A DNA stretch of 64,000 nt. Source: an uncultured Psychrosphaera sp. (GTDB lineage Bacteria > Pseudomonadota > Gammaproteobacteria > Enterobacterales > Alteromonadaceae). This document shows positions 26,987 to 34,618 of the stretch, one piece after another. The stretch covers positions 62,001 to 126,000 of the forward strand of contig NZ_CANMSK010000009.1 in the NCBI RefSeq assembly GCF_947500655.1, given 5' to 3'. Both the position numbers and the translations under genes were made by a program. Each line of letters starts with the position of its first letter. Position 1 is the first letter of the stretch. Under the pieces are notes generated by a model. That model saw only the letters and a list, made by a program, of their open reading frames with translations, ran no database searches and was not told where the DNA came from.

Positions 26987-27925
26987 TTATATTTTTTTCT
27001 TGAGATCCTCGAAAAGGTCCAAATATCTAATTTCAAGATAGTCTAGACTTACCAAATTAAAATTAATATATTTTTCGCCCGATAAATATGGCTTCGAATA
27101 CAAAAAAACAAATGCTCTTTTATCTTTCTCTTTAGAAATTTTTTCTAATCTTTTTACAACTAAATTTCTTACAGGATAATCCTCTATCATACTTTCAGAG
27201 ATAAAAAATGAAGGTCTTATCCCCTTACCATTATCTTTTAAGACATCTCCAAAAGTAATTTTATAGCGTTTATCTTTTTCAGAGTAATCAATAAATGAAA
27301 CCCCCCAATAAACTAGATTACTATTAGGAAGAGTTGAAAGTTCTTGCTTAAAAACACCTTTAAACTGAGATTTATAGCTTAGGTCTTTTCCATTGATGTT
27401 AATCTTGTGTTCGGATAACGTGTCTTGCTTTTTGTACCTTATAAATTTAGATACTAAAGAACGTACAGAATAATATTCAGAGCCACCATCAAACTCATCA
27501 CCTGTTGTATTTCTGCCTCTTCTCGTTTGCTTTTTCTTCTTTTTATTAGGATCTATCTTCTTAGGCTCTTTTTTAGCAAATTGCCCTTTAGGTCGTTTCA
27601 CATGAAAAATGTCGGCAACGGAATCATTTTTAACAAACTTAGATTGGGCTGATTTAGAAGCTGCTTGAATCCCTGCGTCCGTATCTTGTCCAAAAGTCGC
27701 ATCGCAATCATCAGTATGATTATAGCCTCTGAAGTGAGGCGACTGATGCATATCTTGCTTATCTTGGTCAATATTAATGCATGTTACCTTTGCATTGCAT
27801 TTGTCACTAGGACACTCAAAATCTGATTTGTCGGTTATTGTACCAGCCCAATAGAGATCATATGCTAACTCGGGATCGATAACTTCTTCATATTCATTAC
27901 TATATGCTTCTTCTAATGATGCCAT
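26987..27925 (-). CDS. Unknown protein with N-terminal zinc-ribbon-like motif
   Basis: A 312-residue protein with no family I can name. Residues 38-74 carry Cys38, Cys43, Cys49, His60, His64, His70 and Cys74 in the pattern CPSDKC...HFRGYNHTDDC. This recalls the zinc-binding head of CoiA-type and other nuclease-associated proteins. Residues about 110-140 are very basic (KKIDPNKKKKKQTRRGR), and the rest is an alpha/beta domain with no recognised motif. No membrane segment is present. It lies downstream of hamB, 170 bp away, and upstream of a terminator, so it may be co-transcribed with Hachiman or be an independent island gene. AT content is high, as in its neighbours. Confidence 0.6.
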   Translation of the reverse strand: MASLEEAYSNEYEEVIDPELAYDLYWAGTITDKSDFECPSDKCNAKVTCINIDQDKQDMHQSPHFRGYNHTDDCDATFGQDTDAGIQAASKSAQSKFVKNDSVADIFHVKRPKGQFAKKEPKKIDPNKKKKKQTRRGRNTTGDEFDGGSEYYSVRSLVSKFIRYKKQDTLSEHKININGKDLSYKSQFKGVFKQELSTLPNSNLVYWGVSFIDYSEKDKRYKITFGDVLKDNGKGIRPSFFISESMIEDYPVRNLVVKRLEKISKEKDKRAFVFLYSKPYLSGEKYINFNLVSLDYLEIRYLDLFEDLKKKI

Positions 27926-28095
27926 GCGAACTCCTTACATATAACAGTTTCTTAACGCGAATTATTGTTTAAGCCAGTTATCCACTGAGACATTTATTAC
28001 GCTAATAGTTTTTAATAATAACAATAACTTACCAACTGGTTTAAGTGTAAACAATCATTTATTTTCGTTGTGGAATCAATTGTATTACGCTTACG

Positions 28096-30570
28096 TTAAT
28101 TTTTGGTCACATTCATTCTGACCTCTAGTTGTTGAAGTAAACCTTCTCCTTGAATCTTCATTTCATCAACAATTAAATGACTAATTCTCTTAGATTGAGA
28201 GTGAGGTATATCAATTAGAAAATTGGGGTACTTTTCGATTATTAATTCAGCTACACCTCTCGACAAGCCTATTTTTATTAACTTAATAGTTTCCTCATCA
28301 ATTGTTCCGTACTTGATTTTTTTATAGAAGTTGAAATTTAACTTATTTAGTTCATTTAGCACTTCTATGAATTTTAAAAGCTCATGTTCTAGAAAGTCTT
28401 CTTCTTCTTTAATCCTTACTATGGCAAGATTAATTTTTTCAGCCCTAGTTTTATTACCAATCCTAGTATAATGTTCTCTGTGTCCACCGGATTGCTTAAC
28501 TTCATCTCCCCATTTACCTACATAAACTTGAAAATTTGGTTTAAAATGGACTAACTTATCCCAGTAATTCATAAAAAGCCGAATCATTAGCTTGAATGGT
28601 TTTTTGTCAATTTTCCAATCCATTAACATTGCATAAAATGTTTTTGCTTGTTGATTTTCTAGCCTAAGTAATGGCGAACGAACTTTTGAGCTATCGATGA
28701 AAGAGACAAAACAATCGTATATTACTTCCATCAAGTGATTTGTATTTGATATCGTATTTTCTTCAATATTTTCTAATAATTGAGATATTTTCATTTCATG
28801 TTCAAAAATTGAAATTTCATTTACGCTATTAGCAATCAACAATTTACCAACATTGGTTTTAGTATATTGTTCTTGGTAGTCATTAATAATACCTTTTTCT
28901 AAATTTTCTAAACGAGTAATAGCTTCTTTATAATCTTTTTGATTTTCTACATCAATTTCTACTACTTTTAATAAAACATTTTCAGGCTTGTCTTTTAATT
29001 CTTTTCTTACATTTACCCTATTTTTCAAAAATGTATGAAAATTTGCGTTGGTTGGTGAATATTGATCACATCCTATAATATGAATTTCTGGTTTTAACTT
29101 TTGGGTATTATTTATATCGCACTTACCAAATATATCCGAAAAACGATTTACTCTGCCCACCAAGTTTTTAAAATGTGAAGCGGTTAAATTCCCTTTACCT
29201 TTTTTCGTGCACATTAAAAATAAACGTTCAATTGGCATATTTATACCTTCTAGCAATGTCGAACTTGAAACCAAATACTTTAGAGCTTTACATTCTCTAA
29301 ACAAATACTCTACATAGTTCCTTACGGGTTCTGTCATAGAGCCATGATGATAAACTATTCCTCTTTTAAGCCCCTCTACTAATAAATACTCAGGAGCAAA
29401 ACTATCTGACAATTCAAAAAGAGCCGTGTTTAACTGTTCATCCGGAAGTAGAGGAAGGTAATCGATTAGCTCTTTTACAAAGAGCTCAATATCTTTGGGT
29501 TTATTAAAATAAACAATATTTTTATTAACAGAAAACATTAATAAATAATTAATATAATCGTTCGCTTTGATGTTTGTATCAACAAAGCTATTAGTAAATT
29601 GATCATAAAGATAAAACTCTTTTTTATCCTCCCTAAAGTCAGCTAAATAATAAAACTCAGATTTAACATATTCATCAATCGTAAACACTAGTTCTGATAA
29701 TGGTGTAAATTTTAGTTTTATGTTCTCTACTTGAGTTATAAAGGGTGTTAAATACTTTACTGCTGTATTTGCATTTCTATACTGTAAAATAGTAATCACA
29801 GATGCCAACAATTGACTTCTATGATCTTTACCCAATAAATTGTGAGCTTCATCTACAAAAACAGTATCAAATGATAAATCGCTATTTTGAGCCATTAACC
29901 TTGCTAATCTTTCTTGTGTTAATAAAAATACTTGAGCGTTAGGGTTTTCTTCATACATCTCTGGGTGAGTGACAATAAAATCAACACCTTGAATTCCAGC
30001 ATCAAAAATTCTTTTCTTCGTTTGAGCCAATAAAGATTTAGAAGGTACAAGAATACAAACCTTTGATGTTCTTCTACTAACTTCATCGATAATTAAATCC
30101 GATTTACCGTAAGATGTTGGAGCAACTACATATAAAGATTCATTCTGATATACGTTTATAAAATCACTTAAAGCAAGTTGTTGTTCCGTTCTATATAAGC
30201 CATTAAATTCGAAAGACTCGATAAAGCTTGAGCTAATTTCAGAAATAAATGTAGATTGAGCTGTTAAAGTTGATTTATCGAATACTTGCTCGATAAGCCT
30301 AGCTACAGGGATAATTCCGTTATTCAATGAAAAGTCATAAAGTGGTAGATAATCACAAGTGTCTAATGAATACTTTAATATTATTCTATAAGCTAACTGT
30401 TTAAGTAATGAATCACTTTGGTTTACTAGTACAATGGCAATAGAAAGTAACTTTGCATAATCATTTTTGTCTAGCTCCTCTCCCGACAAGAGTTGATGAT
30501 ATAGCTCACTAAATGACGTCTTCAATAACCGAATCAAAGTTAATTGTTTTGTTTTTTTTAATTTAGTCAT
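28096..30570 (-). CDS. hamB: Hachiman anti-phage system helicase HamB
   Basis: An 824-residue superfamily 2 DEAD/DEAH-box helicase, the ATPase partner of HamA. Walker A is APTSYGKSD (150-158), Walker B is FVDEAH (238-243), and a motif VI-like QxxGRxxR region reads NLVGRVNRFSD. The C-terminal 350 residues are family-specific. In the known system HamB senses DNA damage or phage DNA and releases HamA nuclease activity. The start at 30570 is chosen because ATGACTAA overlaps the hamA stop, indicating translational coupling; an in-frame ATG at 30603 inside hamA is less likely. The gene is AT-rich compared with the core genes around it. Confidence 0.82.
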   Translation of the reverse strand: MTKLKKTKQLTLIRLLKTSFSELYHQLLSGEELDKNDYAKLLSIAIVLVNQSDSLLKQLAYRIILKYSLDTCDYLPLYDFSLNNGIIPVARLIEQVFDKSTLTAQSTFISEISSSFIESFEFNGLYRTEQQLALSDFINVYQNESLYVVAPTSYGKSDLIIDEVSRRTSKVCILVPSKSLLAQTKKRIFDAGIQGVDFIVTHPEMYEENPNAQVFLLTQERLARLMAQNSDLSFDTVFVDEAHNLLGKDHRSQLLASVITILQYRNANTAVKYLTPFITQVENIKLKFTPLSELVFTIDEYVKSEFYYLADFREDKKEFYLYDQFTNSFVDTNIKANDYINYLLMFSVNKNIVYFNKPKDIELFVKELIDYLPLLPDEQLNTALFELSDSFAPEYLLVEGLKRGIVYHHGSMTEPVRNYVEYLFRECKALKYLVSSSTLLEGINMPIERLFLMCTKKGKGNLTASHFKNLVGRVNRFSDIFGKCDINNTQKLKPEIHIIGCDQYSPTNANFHTFLKNRVNVRKELKDKPENVLLKVVEIDVENQKDYKEAITRLENLEKGIINDYQEQYTKTNVGKLLIANSVNEISIFEHEMKISQLLENIEENTISNTNHLMEVIYDCFVSFIDSSKVRSPLLRLENQQAKTFYAMLMDWKIDKKPFKLMIRLFMNYWDKLVHFKPNFQVYVGKWGDEVKQSGGHREHYTRIGNKTRAEKINLAIVRIKEEEDFLEHELLKFIEVLNELNKLNFNFYKKIKYGTIDEETIKLIKIGLSRGVAELIIEKYPNFLIDIPHSQSKRISHLIVDEMKIQGEGLLQQLEVRMNVTKN

Positions 30571-31372
30571 TAAGTTCTTCTTCAAATAAAAATGTAGCAA
30601 CATTTTCGTACGTACTTTTTTGTATAGAAAGAGTAAAAACTTGATTGAAAATTGCTTCTTCGTTTATTGCCGCACAAACCTTTTCAACAGTTTTATAGTC
30701 AAATGATTTATTAATATCTGAGTATAAAACCGAAACCAAAATTACATTATTATCATCTGAACGCGCCTTACCATCAGAAGATGCAACTAGTTCATCATCT
30801 AATATTTTAATTATTACGTCTTTATAATCTTTACAGTCTAGGATAGAGTTATTTGTAGAATTTATTGCATTTTGCCAAAAAGTCATTTCACTTTCATTTA
30901 ATCTGCGATTTAAATCACTTTTAGCTGTTTTCAAAAAATTAGAAGTTGATTTGTCTGGACAACCTGTTTTATTCAAAGCCCCTGATTTCACTTCAGTTAT
31001 CCAAACATTTTGTCCACTTGTTTCTGCAAGTAAAAGATCAAACCCTTTCCTTTGGCTCTTTTCTTCCATGTTAAAGTATGGAGATACAACATCAAAATGA
31101 TCAAATAATTCAAAGATAATGACATGAGCTAGTAGCTCTCCTATCATTCCTTTTTTTATATTACCTGTTTTTGGGGTATATCTACTTTTAAATGCTTTTA
31201 AAGTTCTTTGATAAGTTTGTCCGCTAAGGCCTTTTTCAGCTAATGCTACTCCATGACAGATACTTTGTAAGTGTTTTTTTATGCAACTTTTAAACTCATC
31301 CGTTAGAGATTCAAGATGGCAAGTGAAATAACTAGGTCCTTGGTTAATGATTAATCCATTTATTTGTTTCAA
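30563..31372 (-). CDS. hamA: Hachiman anti-phage system nuclease HamA (DUF1837)
   Basis: A 269-residue protein of the HamA/DUF1837 family, the effector nuclease of Hachiman. The PD-(D/E)xK-like core is visible as KKGMIGELLAHVII (Glu79), KGFDLLL (Asp112) and VWITEVKSG (Glu127, Lys129). HamA is held inactive by HamB and degrades DNA broadly when triggered, aborting infection (known for the family). It is the first gene of the pair and overlaps hamB by 8 nt. It is assigned from the motif order plus the paired helicase, not from a database search. Confidence 0.8.
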   Translation of the reverse strand: MKQINGLIINQGPSYFTCHLESLTDEFKSCIKKHLQSICHGVALAEKGLSGQTYQRTLKAFKSRYTPKTGNIKKGMIGELLAHVIIFELFDHFDVVSPYFNMEEKSQRKGFDLLLAETSGQNVWITEVKSGALNKTGCPDKSTSNFLKTAKSDLNRRLNESEMTFWQNAINSTNNSILDCKDYKDVIIKILDDELVASSDGKARSDDNNVILVSVLYSDINKSFDYKTVEKVCAAINEEAIFNQVFTLSIQKSTYENVATFLFEEELND

Positions 31373-31667
31373 GCTAGATACTCCAATCCTTAAGCTGTTT
31401 TATGAATAAAATTCTCATAACAATGTAAATACCTACTCTAATTTGCAAAAACATTTAAGTCAATTTGTTACTGGCGAACCGCAAGATTCGCCCTGCTTTT
31501 TTTCTTTTGCTTCTGCTTTTGCTCTTTCTCTCCATCGCAATATTCCTGAAATAAAATAAGTTTTCAAAAATATGAGACATTAATCCATGGATGGATGTAA
31601 TTAGAACAACGCAGGACGCAGTTGTCGAGGACGTCGAATAAGGGATGGTTTTTCACATCAAGGATGA

Positions 31668-31715
31668 TGTGATGTCATCAAAACATGGATGTTTTATTAG
31701 ATGACCAAAGGACGA
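31668..31715. repeat. GGATGATG stem-loop repeat, copy 1
   Basis: CATCAAGGATGATGTGATG is followed by a hairpin TCATCAAAACA-tgga-TGTTTTATTAGATGA. Four more copies lie at 33829-34265. Confidence 0.75.
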
Positions 31716-31775
31716 ATGTACATCCCGTTTTTGAAGATAAAACTTAGGTTTATTAAGGATTAGAATATTGGTAGG

Positions 31776-31835
31776 AAGCGGCGCTCTGTTTTATTATAAA
31801 TAGTCGGTTACATTTTTGAGCTGTTGAAAAAAGGT
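31776..31835. repeat. 60-bp dispersed repeat, copy 1
   Basis: Begins AAGCGGCGCTCTGTTTTATT and ends GAGCTGTTGAAAAAAGGTA. An almost identical copy is at 34050-34109. It has no coding potential. Confidence 0.85.
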
Positions 31836-31910
31836 AACTTGCCGAGGGGCGAAACCTTAGAGTTCATATAAATACGATTTAACAGTAACTTAACTAAATA
31901 AAAAACATAA

Positions 31911-31950
31911 AAAAAACCGAAAGTCCTATTTCTAGGCACTTTCGGCTTTT
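31911..31950 (-). terminator. Duplicate of the tRNA-Leu terminator
   Basis: On the minus strand CCGAAAGTGCC pairs with GGACTTTCGG, followed by TTTTTT. It is the copy within the left direct repeat and could stop minus-strand transcription from abiE before it reaches hamA. Confidence 0.8.
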
Positions 31951-31993
31951 GTGGCTCTTCAATGTTATAACAACAATATCAAAGAACTTAATG

Positions 31994-32017
31994 TTGGTGC
32001 GATGGAGAGACTTGAAC
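31994..32017 (-). pseudogene. tRNA-Leu 3'-end remnant (attachment-site scar)
   Basis: Matches the last 24 or so nt of tRNA-Leu(GAG), including the CCA end (TGGTGC) and T-arm (GATGGAGAGACTTGAAC), with one G missing. Similarity stops abruptly after this point. A tRNA 3' fragment at an island boundary is the classic product of tyrosine-recombinase integration; no integrase is present now. Confidence 0.8.
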
Positions 32018-32135
32018 CTCCACGTTGGCTAAATTAAACTGTTTTCAAACAAGAAAACATCATCTTTGAAGTTAGTATCTAGTTATATTTTCCTTGTTTG
32101 AGTCGATATCTGATCAGTATCTGAAACCTATATTG

Positions 32136-33026
32136 TTAACTCATGTCAAAAGGATTATTACCTTTGTTTTCTTTTTCCATTATCTGCTTGGCAAGTGTTG
32201 ATACTTCACTTTGTAAATAAGGCCAGTAGTCTGGATTGTCTAACGTTCTTTGTTTTATTTTAAGAGGTACAAAACGAGACATCTCGCTAATAAAATCAGC
32301 TTTAACTTCATTATCTGAGTTTAACTTTAAAACCTGTTCTTGAAGATGAGCTTCAAATTCATTCTTTGATTTTGATCGCGCACCTAACTTTTTATTCAAA
32401 AGCTCAAAATTCATCGTCGCACTTTGTTGTTTGAGCCAAACAATGTCCCACAAGTCTCTAGGCTTTATTCTCCGAGAGCGATATGCCAGCGCGATAAATT
32501 TATCAACCATAATTTCATCCAGAGTTTGAACTGGAATTAAATAACCTTGTGTCGCTACATCAATCCCGTAGTGGTTAACTAATGGTTTTTTCACTATATC
32601 AAATGAAGGTATTGCGCATACATCTATGTGCATTTTCTGTCGTGGTATATCAGGTCTCCCCGATTCTCTTTCAATACTTATATTCCACGAAGCAGTATTC
32701 CCTTGGCGAAGTCCGCTAGGCTTATTGACAAAAACATCGACTTCATACTTTTTACTTAAGTATTTTTTGATCTCTTCTTCAAGGCCATCTAATTGTTCGT
32801 GTTTAAAGTCATGCCCTGCATTAAAATCCAAATCTTCTGATAGCCGAGAACTGTTGTAACAAAGCCTCAGTGCAGTACCGCCAATAAATGTAAGTTTTTG
32901 TAATACGCCCTGTTCTACCAGTATATGCATTATGTCGTGATGCAATATTTCTTTTTCAATCACTGACGTGATACCCGCATAGTCTGGGTTTTCGGCAACG
33001 ATTTGGCTTATATAGTGTTTTAACAT
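32136..33026 (-). CDS. abiEii: AbiEii-type nucleotidyltransferase toxin
   Basis: A 296-residue protein of the nucleotidyl transferase AbiEii/AbiGii toxin family. The polymerase-beta-like motif is FIGGTALRL (48-56) followed by SEDLDF (63-68) with the metal-binding Asp65 and Asp67; YRSRRIKPRDLWDI is the family's third conserved block. Family toxins modify tRNA or bind GTP to arrest growth and abort phage infection. The start codon overlaps the antitoxin stop (TAATG), typical of the coupled type IV pair. Confidence 0.92.
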   Translation of the reverse strand: MLKHYISQIVAENPDYAGITSVIEKEILHHDIMHILVEQGVLQKLTFIGGTALRLCYNSSRLSEDLDFNAGHDFKHEQLDGLEEEIKKYLSKKYEVDVFVNKPSGLRQGNTASWNISIERESGRPDIPRQKMHIDVCAIPSFDIVKKPLVNHYGIDVATQGYLIPVQTLDEIMVDKFIALAYRSRRIKPRDLWDIVWLKQQSATMNFELLNKKLGARSKSKNEFEAHLQEQVLKLNSDNEVKADFISEMSRFVPLKIKQRTLDNPDYWPYLQSEVSTLAKQIMEKENKGNNPFDMS

Positions 33027-33550
33027 TAAGCGTACTCCAACATGTGAGTATTACGGCGGCAAGCTTTTAAATCTGTGATAGCTAACTCTGTTGTAGCTCT
33101 AAACATTTTAATCTCTGGATCAAAATACACTAAAGCTTCTAACTTACTTAATGGCTTTTTGGTGTGAACAAACTCAATGACTCCAAAAGCAGTTTCTATA
33201 TTGGCTTTTCGTCCTTTTGTCATTATTGTTAGTCGGTCCATAATAATTTGAGATATGTCACCAGTATGACTTAATTGGCTTTCCAAGCTTATGTAACTAA
33301 AAACATTTGCTCTGAGCTTTTTGGCGGTTTCCAATAAAATATTTGATAAATCAGGAGGCGTTAAAGCTGAGTAGTAAATACCTTTACATACTCGAACCAA
33401 TGAACCTTTTTTAACGGCATCTGATAAAAACTTAGTGAATGTGGGATCTACTGTTTTTCCTAACATGTACGCAAGCTCAGCGGTGTCGTAAACAGACCCG
33501 CCAGCTTTGTTTGATTTTGATATTTCAGTTAGCAGTAGATTTAAACTCAT
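33026..33550 (-). CDS. abiEi: AbiEi antitoxin / transcriptional regulator
   Basis: A 174-residue protein placed immediately upstream of abiEii. It has an N-terminal winged-helix-like region (about 15-60, with DTAELAYMLGK and GSLVRVCKGIYYS) and a C-terminal AbiEi antitoxin domain (about 80-165, with YISLESQLSHTGDIS). In the family the N-terminal domain binds inverted repeats upstream and represses the operon, while the C-terminal domain is needed to counter the toxin. A long inverted repeat upstream of its own start fits that regulation. Confidence 0.85.
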   Translation of the reverse strand: MSLNLLLTEISKSNKAGGSVYDTAELAYMLGKTVDPTFTKFLSDAVKKGSLVRVCKGIYYSALTPPDLSNILLETAKKLRANVFSYISLESQLSHTGDISQIIMDRLTIMTKGRKANIETAFGVIEFVHTKKPLSKLEALVYFDPEIKMFRATTELAITDLKACRRNTHMLEYA

Positions 33551-33595
33551 TTGGTATACACTTCATTACTATTTTGGTAATAAAGTGTACACCAA
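33551..33595 (-). promoter_or_regulatory. AbiE operator: 19-bp inverted repeat
   Basis: Arms 33551-33569 (TTGGTATACACTTCATTAC) and 33577-33595 match as an inverted repeat at 17 of 19 positions with a 7-bp spacer, directly upstream of abiEi. The position fits negative autoregulation by AbiEi, and the promoter must overlap it. Confidence 0.8.
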
Positions 33596-33828
33596 TACAT
33601 TGAAAATGTGAAACTCAGTGCAAGAAAATAGATTAAAGAAGCTTCCAACCTAAAAGTAAAAAAAATAACGGAGGCATCTACCTAAGTAGTGAATATTTCA
33701 TTTTACAGCGAACCGAAGGTTCGCCCTGCTTTTGCTTTTGATCTTTCTCTCCATCACAAAATCACTTCGTTAAATATTATTTTTTATAAAATTCGAAGCA
33801 TGGATGCTGAGAAAGGACTGTTTGTTCA

Positions 33829-33878
33829 CATCAAGGATGATGGGATGCCCTGAATACAGGGATGTAATATTTAGGGCG
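33829..33878. repeat. GGATGATG stem-loop repeat, copy 2
   Basis: CATCAAGGATGATGGGATG precedes a hairpin CCCTGAATACA-ggga-TGTAATATTTAGGG. Confidence 0.75.
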
Positions 33879-33879
33879 C

Positions 33880-33929
33880 ACATCAAGGATGATGGGATGT
33901 CATCAAAACATGGATGTTTTATTAGATGA
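33880..33929. repeat. GGATGATG stem-loop repeat, copy 3
   Basis: Near-identical to copy 1 at 31668, including the AAAACATGGATGTTTT core. Confidence 0.75.
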
Positions 33930-34049
33930 CCAAAGGACGACTTTTCAATCCGTTTTTTAGCTACATGGATTTAGTAACTTAAGCTTTGTCTGGAACAAAA
34001 AGCTTGGTAAACAAAAATAACTATTTAATGAAGTATTAGATTTTGCTGG

Positions 34050-34109
34050 AAGCGGCGCTCTGTTTTATTATAAATAGTCGGTTACATTTTTGAGCTGTTG
34101 AAAAAAGGT
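34050..34109. repeat. 60-bp dispersed repeat, copy 2
   Basis: Same sequence as 31776-31835, from GGAAGCGGCGCTCTG to GTTGAAAAAAGGTA. Confidence 0.85.
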
Positions 34110-34114
34110 ATTGT

Positions 34115-34166
34115 TCACATCATGGATGATGGGATGCCATCAATACAGGGATGTATTATTGATGGC
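34115..34166. repeat. GGATGATG stem-loop repeat, copy 4
   Basis: Hairpin GCCATCAATACA-ggga-TGTATTATTGATGGC preceded by CATCATGGATGATGGGAT. Confidence 0.8.
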
Positions 34167-34203
34167 CGTCATGGATGTACTCGCTTAGGTTGTGTCGGGA
34201 ACA

Positions 34204-34265
34204 AACAACCTGCCACATCATGGATGATGGGATGCCATCAATACAGGGATGTTTATTTGATGACC
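34204..34265. repeat. GGATGATG stem-loop repeat, copy 5
   Basis: CATCATGGATGATGGGATG with a hairpin built on GCCATCAATACA and its complement, followed by the GAGGGGCGAA segment shared with end 1. Confidence 0.75.
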
Positions 34266-34428
34266 GCCGAGGGGCGAATCCTTAGAGTTCAACTAAATGC
34301 AATGTAACGATTATACCACTAAAGAACCAACTACCTTTGGTAACATCAAATTTGTTAGCTTTGTTCCGTGTTACTTCCCATGTTACTAAACACAAAAGTC
34401 ACCACTCAAAAATCCCAATGACTCCAGA

Positions 34429-34540
34429 CATAAAAAAACCGAAAGTCCTATTTCTAGGCACTTTCGGCTTTTGTGGTTCTTCAATGTTATAACAACAATA
34501 TCAAAGAACCTTGTATTGGTGCGGATGGAGAGACTTGAAC
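34429..34540. repeat. 112-bp direct repeat, right copy (overlaps intact tRNA-Leu)
   Basis: Right copy of the repeat at 31906-32017. Here it continues into a complete tRNA-Leu gene, so this is the attachment site next to the functional tRNA. Confidence 0.88.
34433..34470 (-). terminator. Terminator of secG / tRNA-Leu transcript
   Basis: On the minus strand CCGAAAGTGCC and GGACTTTCGG pair and are followed by T-run, about 50 nt past the tRNA 3' end. Confidence 0.85.
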
Positions 34541-34601
34541 TCTCACGCCTTGCGGCACAGGCACCTCATGCCTGCGTGTCTACCAATTCCACCACATCCG
34601 C
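34517..34601 (-). tRNA. leuU: tRNA-Leu (anticodon GAG)
   Basis: An 85-nt class II tRNA with an encoded CCA. Acceptor GCGGATG pairs with CATCCGC; the D-arm has GGAATTGGTAGACACG; the anticodon loop is ATGAGGT (GAG); the variable arm is TGCCGCAAGGCG-like; the T-loop is GTTCAAGTC. It follows secG directly, as leuU does in E. coli, supporting orthology. Its 3' end is the integration target of the island. Confidence 0.95.
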
Positions 34602-34618
34602 GTAGTTTTTATAATCAA

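Larger units (their letters stand above)
31906..32017. repeat. 112-bp direct repeat, left copy (tRNA-Leu 3' end plus terminator)
   Basis: Matches 34429-34540 nearly base for base, starting CATAAAAAAACCGAAAG and ending GAGAGACTTGAAC. It comprises the tRNA-Leu downstream terminator and about 24 nt of the tRNA 3' end. It reads as an attachment-site duplication produced by integration at the tRNA gene. Confidence 0.88.
31373..32135. other. Repeat-rich island end 1 (Hachiman side)
   Basis: 763 bp without a gene. In order it holds a hairpin GGCGAACCG.../...ATTCGCC near 31473-31494, then a CTTTTGC-rich tract ending TCTCTCCATC. Next come one GGATGATG stem-loop repeat (31668-31715), a 60-bp segment shared with 34052-34109 (31776-31835), and a GAGGGGCGAA..CCTTAGAGTTCA segment. 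A 112-bp direct repeat (31906-32017) with terminator and tRNA-Leu remnant closes it. All of these recur in order at 33709-34540. Confidence 0.75.
33596..34516. other. Repeat-rich island end 2 (AbiE side)
   Basis: About 920 bp without a real gene. It repeats the pieces found at 31473-32017 in the same order: the GCGAACCG hairpin and TCTCTCCATC tract (33709-33755), four GGATGATG stem-loops, the 60-bp repeat, the GAGGGGCGAA segment, and the 112-bp tRNA-linked repeat. It differs from end 1 by extra stem-loops and by two AGG/AGC..GGAACAA hairpins (33983-34010, 34175-34199). Confidence 0.75.

Noticed and set aside
30571-30603. Earlier in-frame start for hamB (adds MLLHFYLKKNL)
   Set aside because: It lies inside hamA. 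The ATGACTAA overlap at 30570 is the typical coupled start and leaves the normal family N-terminus.
31994-32030. A second tRNA-Leu gene
   Set aside because: Only about 24 nt of the 3' end match; there is no anticodon arm or 5' half, so it is an integration scar.
33829-34265. CRISPR array in the island end
   Set aside because: Copies are imperfect, irregularly spaced and palindromic through their whole length, without unique spacers of constant size.
34098-34307. 69-residue plus-strand ORF in the island end
   Set aside because: It is built entirely from GGATGATG stem-loop repeats and has no ribosome-binding site or family match.
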